From NCBI GenBank assembly GCA_008508345.1, contig QNGE01003072.1, forward strand, positions 1 to 64,000: a stretch of 64,000 nt of DNA. Reading direction: 5' to 3'. Shown here piece after piece: positions 61,201-64,000 of this stretch. This stretch comes from Paragonimus westermani. Taxonomy: Eukaryota > Platyhelminthes > Trematoda > Plagiorchiida > Troglotrematidae. Each line of letters starts with the position of its first letter. Position 1 is the first letter of the stretch. The translations under genes and the position numbers were made by a program. Below the pieces are notes generated by a model, which worked only from the letters and a program-made list of their open reading frames with translations, did not search any database and was not told the DNA's origin.

Positions 61201-61779
61201 AGCCAGCCGCAAAGTGAAGTGGAGTCGAATGTCTACCATCAATATCACGACAGTTGATTAGGTCAGCTACGCTGAATGAACAACTTGGTGAGGTGGCCAG
61301 CTGAGCAAAGTCGTTCGTCTCACCAGGATGACTGTTCGTCACAGCAGGGGTGGCGCAATCTACGGATGTGCTACTGGTGGACGAATGCACTGGCTTTTGT
61401 AAGTGTTGATGATTCTGGTGTGCAGTGATCAATCGACGAACTAATTCCACATCTCCTGATTTGGCTGCTTCCAATAGTCGAAGCACAGCGTCCGCCCAAG
61501 TCTGATTTGGCATACAAAATTCTGAATTTGATCTCGGTCTGAAGCTCCTTCCAGACGAAAAGTGTCCCGATGTACCACTGGACACTGGCTCAATCGTGAC
61601 CGCCGGTTTTGGATGACCGCAAGAAGACAAGTCAGTGGAAATCAAGGGTAGATTACAAACGGCTCGTGCTGAACCTGAATATTGTGGCTTTGAGACGTCA
61701 GGAGTTTGAACGACTGTTGTGACGACCGACACAGCGTCTAGTTCAAGCGCGCAACCGTCATTTTTGGATGTGCAAGGAG
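42639..61779 (-). CDS. TNKS: Tankyrase gene (3' part; eight exons, 5' end not found)
   Basis: Eight exons on the minus strand join in phase: 61,779-61,088, 60,040-59,861, 58,790-58,611, 56,931-56,679, 49,762-49,248, 47,413-46,982, 45,766-45,476 and 43,202-42,639. They encode 1,034 residues. Domains in order are two ankyrin repeat clusters (matching the last two of five in human tankyrases), a Ser-rich spacer, a SAM domain and a PARP catalytic domain. Tankyrases add poly-ADP-ribose to partners bound by the ankyrin clusters and polymerise through SAM. In animals they act in Wnt signalling (axin turnover), telomere and spindle functions. The earlier clusters and the start codon probably lie beyond the right edge. 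All introns are GT-AG. The long Ser/Thr/Pro-rich inserts and the C-terminal tail are unusual compared with vertebrate forms. Confidence 0.95.
44729..45216. repeat. Inverted repeat around an assembly gap, flanked by a 13-bp direct repeat
   Basis: Arms of 106 bases (44,754-44,859 and 45,111-45,216) are reverse complements with only about two differences. Both arms end at the run of N. Outside them, ACATACCATTCTG occurs in direct orientation at 44,716-44,728 and 45,217-45,229, as a target site duplication would. The left side has 25 extra bases between the direct repeat and the arm. The structure suggests an inserted element with inverted ends, such as a foldback element or an inversion made during retrotransposition. 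The arms match no family known to me. Confidence 0.8.
44860..45106. other. Assembly gap (247 N)
   Basis: A run of 247 unknown bases, located at the tip of the inverted repeat. The hairpin probably stopped sequencing or assembly. The true length is unknown. Confidence 0.99.
45476..45766 (-). CDS. TNKS: Tankyrase exon 7: PARP N-terminal half
   Basis: The exon has 97 codons, phase 0 to 0. The acceptor TTTTTCTGTACACAG and the donor CCAG|GTGAGT are strong. The sequence runs from [11 protein letters not shown] through [20 protein letters not shown] to ERLLFHGSP, where the His is the NAD-binding catalytic His. It then reads [20 protein letters not shown] followed by AENSSKSNQ, which contains the D-loop region and the catalytic Tyr of [11 protein letters not shown]. 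It joins exactly to YVYGIGGG of exon 8. All residues needed for NAD binding that I can place are present, so the enzyme should be active. Confidence 0.98.
46982..47413 (-). CDS. TNKS: Tankyrase exon 6: second half of SAM domain and linker to PARP
   Basis: The exon has 144 codons, phase 0 to 0. It opens with [19 protein letters not shown] and [14 protein letters not shown], the C-terminal helices of the tankyrase SAM domain, which makes head-to-tail polymers. About 75 residues of Ser/Thr-rich, low-complexity sequence follow. They replace a shorter stretch in vertebrate tankyrases. [20 protein letters not shown] then matches the conserved strand just before the catalytic domain. The end GAAGAACAG|GTAATT joins to VQSTIREH. 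Interrupting SAM by an intron at this point allows unambiguous joining to exon 5. Confidence 0.96.
46983..47413. other. Ser/Thr-rich insert between SAM and PARP (residue stretch)
   Basis: Within exon 6, about 47,300-47,070 encode the low-complexity insert (runs such as [12 protein letters not shown]). No motif is recognised apart from many possible phosphorylation sites. Confidence 0.5.
47414..49247 (-). other. Tankyrase intron 5
   Basis: A 1.8-kb intron with GT-AG borders. I recognise nothing inside it. Confidence 0.8.
49248..49762 (-). CDS. TNKS: Tankyrase exon 5: end of ankyrin region, spacer, first half of SAM
   Basis: The exon has 515 bases and begins with two bases that complete a codon split with exon 4 (A|AC, Asn). 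[20 protein letters not shown] matches the helix that closes the last ankyrin cluster. About 110 residues of Ser/Ala/Thr/Val-rich spacer follow. The SAM domain then begins with [20 protein letters not shown] followed by DKEE, and continues in exon 6. The acceptor is TCTGCTTTTATCGCTACAG and the donor GAAGAA|GTAAGC. A Ser-rich spacer also exists at this place in human tankyrases (LSAASS); here SAASS is recognisable (TSAASSIRC). Confidence 0.95.
49763..56678 (-). other. Tankyrase intron 4 (6.9 kb)
   Basis: This is the longest intron. It contains a decayed reverse transcriptase fragment (52,280-52,770). Elsewhere short open frames have no motif, including 54,044-54,428 (plus), which I could not assign. 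Confidence 0.75.
52280..52770 (-). mobile_element. Non-LTR reverse transcriptase fragment in tankyrase intron
   Basis: On the minus strand, [18 protein letters not shown] (near 52,690) precedes motif [11 protein letters not shown] (VRQGC at 52,614-52,628), then [11 protein letters not shown] (near 52,590). [19 protein letters not shown] (near 52,510-52,460) matches the stretch after the active-site box, whose YADD is ruined. [12 protein letters not shown] (near 52,380) matches the block before YLGS. It has the same orientation as the host gene, is full of stops and shifts, and is of RTE/jockey type. Confidence 0.65.
56679..56931 (-). CDS. TNKS: Tankyrase exon 4: ankyrin repeats of the last cluster
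   Basis: The exon has 253 bases, phase 0 to 1. [58 protein letters not shown] and [20 protein letters not shown] form the canonical ankyrin repeats of the last tankyrase cluster, including the PLHNAxSYGH and TPLHEAAxKG words that are hallmarks of tankyrases. The acceptor TTCTTATCACAG precedes GTTGTCGAG, and the donor GAGA|GTGAGT splits an Asn codon completed in exon 5. These clusters bind short degenerate peptides containing an RxxPxG-type motif in partner proteins. Confidence 0.97.
56932..58610 (-). other. Tankyrase intron 3
   Basis: A 1.7-kb intron with GT-AG borders. Nothing is recognised inside. Confidence 0.8.
58611..58790 (-). CDS. TNKS: Tankyrase exon 3: junction of the two ankyrin clusters
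   Basis: A 60-codon exon, phase 0 to 0. [20 protein letters not shown] is the connecting helix between clusters, and human tankyrase has a closely similar Dx[45 protein letters not shown] and NNVE begin the last cluster. The acceptor is TTTTTGTCCTAG and the donor GTCGAG|GTGAGT. The usual HSTPLH reads NSAPLH here, a mild change at the start of the repeat. Confidence 0.97.
58791..59860 (-). other. Tankyrase intron 2
   Basis: A 1.1-kb intron. It includes a 30-bp tandem duplication (58,876-58,935) and otherwise nothing that I recognise. Confidence 0.8.
58876..58935. repeat. Tandem duplication, 30-bp unit, two copies
   Basis: AGTCACAAAACGTCATAATG at 58,876 is repeated from 58,906 as AGTCACAAAACGTAAGAACA. 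The copies differ at several positions. Confidence 0.8.
59861..60040 (-). CDS. TNKS: Tankyrase exon 2: ankyrin repeats of the penultimate cluster
   Basis: A 60-codon exon, phase 0 to 0. It encodes [55 protein letters not shown] and [21 protein letters not shown] and KNRDGxTPxDLVK are signature stretches of the fourth tankyrase cluster. The acceptor AGCGAA...TTCCCATAG is short of pyrimidines but works in frame, and the donor is GTCAAG|GTGAGT. Together with exon 3 it restores DLVK-DTDSD, close to the vertebrate order. Confidence 0.97.
60041..61087 (-). other. Tankyrase intron 1 of those seen
   Basis: A 1.05-kb intron containing the antisense Penelope endonuclease relic at 60,243-60,680. GT-AG borders. 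Confidence 0.8.
60243..60680 (+). mobile_element. Penelope-like element, C-terminal nuclease end (fragment)
   Basis: The 105-codon frame at 60,243-60,560 has [46 protein letters not shown] and VQTLHLPWP. This is the same order as SSVARHVLTTGH, FRILLR, FAEADAINQLKPALC and VNLTFPW at the end of the Penelope-like element at 23.6 kb. The catalytic GIY-YIG core is missing, so this is a 5'-truncated copy lying antisense in a tankyrase intron. An A-rich stretch at 60,668-60,690 follows. The true 3' border is not determined. Confidence 0.65.
61088..61779 (-). CDS. TNKS: Tankyrase exon 1 of those seen: Ser/Thr-rich leader and start of penultimate ankyrin cluster
   Basis: The first 100 residues are low-complexity (Ser, Thr, Pro, Val). 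[20 protein letters not shown] then opens the cluster (human has a similar LLEAAKAGDVE). After RRLITAHQ an unusual insert of about 50 residues, rich in His, Ser and Thr, interrupts the first repeat before [40 protein letters not shown] and [14 protein letters not shown]. The donor is TGCCGG|GTAAGT. The left border is the likely acceptor ATCCATTTGCTGTAG at 61,780; an in-frame stop lies just upstream (61,802-61,804), so the exon cannot extend far. Upstream exons with the earlier clusters are expected beyond the window. Confidence 0.88.
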
Positions 61780-64000
61780 CTACAGCAAATGGATTCAACA
61801 ATTAACATAATTGATTTGAGTCAATCTGTTAACACAAAACCAACATACAACAATTTTTGTTCAACTAGACTCCACTACACATTTTTAGGTAGAAGCTGGA
61901 GAGGTAAGCAAAGTGGGACCCACACAAAATTTCAACAACAAATAAAGGTACCAATCGTAAGGTTGGTAACCACAAAAGAGACGATAACATTTTAAACATT
62001 TTTTTACATGCACGTGAAATGGATTCCGTTTTTCTAAATAATATGGTCAACTCTGTAAAGTTTAAAAAAATGAAGGTATTGGTTCTTGGTAAGTAGATTG
62101 AGAACAACAGCCTGTATAACTCGACAAGCAACTGTCTGACTCCAATGGTACTAAATTTGATGGAGATATCTTACGAAAGTATTGGTTCGTTTATGTAGAA
62201 CTGCAAGGATCATGAGCGGGTCAATCAAGTGGAGTTAGCATGAAGTGGCATATGATTAGTGAGACTGGTTACCTGTATCGGCGTAAAGCTCTTCTACCAG
62301 TTAATGCATAATGCAATGTGTCGCTAAAATGGGTCGGACTTCCATAGAGTTAGTTATTATAAAAACAGGTGGGTTCCTATGTGAGCTAGATTCTGTACCT
62401 TTTCCCAAACATAGTTAGAACGTTTTAAAGAGATCTATCATTCAACCGTATAGCAGCGAGATGATCACCATCAAACAGCCAGATAAATTGAGACTCCTCA
62501 TAGGTAGCCATCTCTACATCTATAGAAAAGTGGCTACCTTAGAAGGACATGCATCATCTATAACGTACACAATCAGCCTGTGTACGTAGCCCCTAGTAGT
62601 CAAAAACGTCCACTCGTATGAGCGTATTACGCCCCAACGCTACTAGGGCTGCAGTACGAGTGTGAGACAGACACCAGAGAGACTGACGGAAGAACTCGAT
62701 GGCAGAAATTTGCATGTCCGTGTGAATAATATTCGATGTCAACGATGTTAAATCGCAGTTTCCGCGATAACTCTCGGAGCTAGATAAGGTACCTAACCTA
62801 GACGTGTAGCCTACAAAACCAAATTTGTACCGTTGAGGCAAAAGAGGAACGTGGTCCGTTGTTTACTGAATAAAGCCGTGAAAAAAAATGCACGAATGAC
62901 AATATAGAAGAGGAGAAACAGCTTCTATTTAACTCACCCCTTGAAAATGGCTATTAAGGGCAGCTTACTTGTAAGTACATCCTAATGTACAGGAAGGTAA
63001 AAATACCAAAAGCCGCGAACAAAAATAAATCTACACTTCGTTACGATTTAAAGGTGATCGTTCTGATGAAAACATAAGCAGGAGATTTAACGTGGAAATT
63101 AACAGAACCTATTTCGCAGCCGAATCAAGTGTTCGATTCACACCCACACCGGTTTCCCGTCCCCAGGTGAAAGATATCTTGTCTGTACGTGTTGACTCTT
63201 TTTCTCTCCAAAGTTTTGTTTGTTCCTGTGGAACAAGCCACATAGTCCGCACAACATGGTAATTATGTGTACATATGCGACAGCATCAGCCCACGTGCCT
63301 AGCTCAAGTATCGATAAAAGCTTGTTCATCTGCAGTCGCTGTGCCCTTGATCGAATGAAACCATTCGACTAACTCAGCCGATTTGTTTAAGTCGATTTGT
63401 TTAGTCTGTTGGACGCAGTGGACGTGGATCAGAGGTGGGTTACAAGCAATCGCACGGGTTATTACAATCGGTTTACTCACGCCCACTGTGCACACGAAAA
63501 CGATCCGTGATCATGCATCCAGACCTCGGATGGGCCATTTACGTGAGCGTGCTAATTTCTTCACTAATGTGATTGATGCTACCTAAATAAACCTCGCGAG
63601 TCTGGCCAAGATGACAGTAACAATACCATCCCTTACCTCAGTGATGTACCATCCCCGGCAAACCCACATAAGTATGTTGTTTTCAGCTTGATGATGAGGC
63701 ACTGAAAACAAACTTGTTTGCGACGCGTTTCTTCACATCGCCAAACCTGGCGTATTCACGATACTCAAACGAACCAAAAATCCAAATTCCTTTTTGAATG
63801 TTTGCAGACAGCCTTTCAACAGTTCAAACCTTCCTCAGTTCCCAAAAGGTCTACACAAACCCCACAAAAGACGTACTATCCAGTTGTTTATCCGAAGATG
63901 TTCGGAATAAAAGGATATATCTGTTTATCGCTGTAATGCGTTTGAAATGTACCAAATAACTGCAACGCGAATTCGTCATTGGGTGCCAGAGAACTCGACG
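61780..64000. other. Unassigned; probably tankyrase intron
   Basis: No ankyrin-coding stretch is visible on the minus strand. Two overlapping minus-strand frames, 63,138-63,329 and 63,304-63,495, read through without stops but have no known motif. If tankyrase is collinear with its relatives, this region is intron and the missing exons lie further right. Confidence 0.4.

Noticed and set aside
63138..63495. Two overlapping minus-strand frames considered as upstream tankyrase exons
   Set aside because: Neither contains ankyrin repeat words or other tankyrase features, and phase linkage to the exon at 61,779 is not testable here.

Overview
This window is eukaryotic DNA, most likely from a digenean trematode (a fluke, perhaps an opisthorchiid-like species). 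The reasons are spliced genes with kilobase introns, moderate GC content, and heavy loading with decayed non-LTR (RTE-like and CR1-like) and Penelope-like retroelements of the kinds common in fluke genomes. The species assignment is inference. No bacterial features, rRNA, tRNA or CRISPR arrays were seen.

Right part, 42.6-61.8 kb, minus strand: the one gene I identify firmly is tankyrase, a poly-ADP-ribose polymerase with ankyrin repeats. Eight exons join in phase and encode about 1,034 residues: two ankyrin repeat clusters matching the last two of the human protein, a SAM domain split across two exons, and a complete PARP catalytic domain with His-Tyr-Glu and the Cys-His-Cys-Cys zinc site. 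The 5' exons (earlier ankyrin clusters and the start codon) were not found and probably lie beyond the right edge. Ser/Thr/Pro-rich inserts and a 100-residue C-terminal tail set it apart from vertebrate tankyrases. Its introns hold an inverted repeat around a 247-base sequencing gap, a reverse transcriptase relic and a Penelope endonuclease relic.

Left and middle part, 0-42 kb: mostly retroelement graveyard and unassigned DNA. There is a CR1-like 3' fragment (67-501) and a nearly full-length but ruined RTE-like element on the plus strand (about 5.43-9.77 kb). A related RTE-like element lies on the minus strand (34,640-38,132) and is flanked by a 12-bp target site duplication. A Penelope-like element sits on the minus strand (about 23.6-25.0 kb), and there are several smaller reverse transcriptase fragments. 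Two weakly supported plus-strand exon candidates (22,726-23,007 and 39,135-39,402) could belong to an unknown gene.

Most unusual: a 147-bp GC-rich element with terminal inverted repeats (1,976-2,122) sits exactly at the centre of what was otherwise a perfect 76-bp palindrome. A diverged 513-bp element with related ends (8,514-9,026) interrupts the plus-strand RTE, and removing it restores that element's reading frame. Together they suggest a small family of terminal-inverted-repeat transposons.
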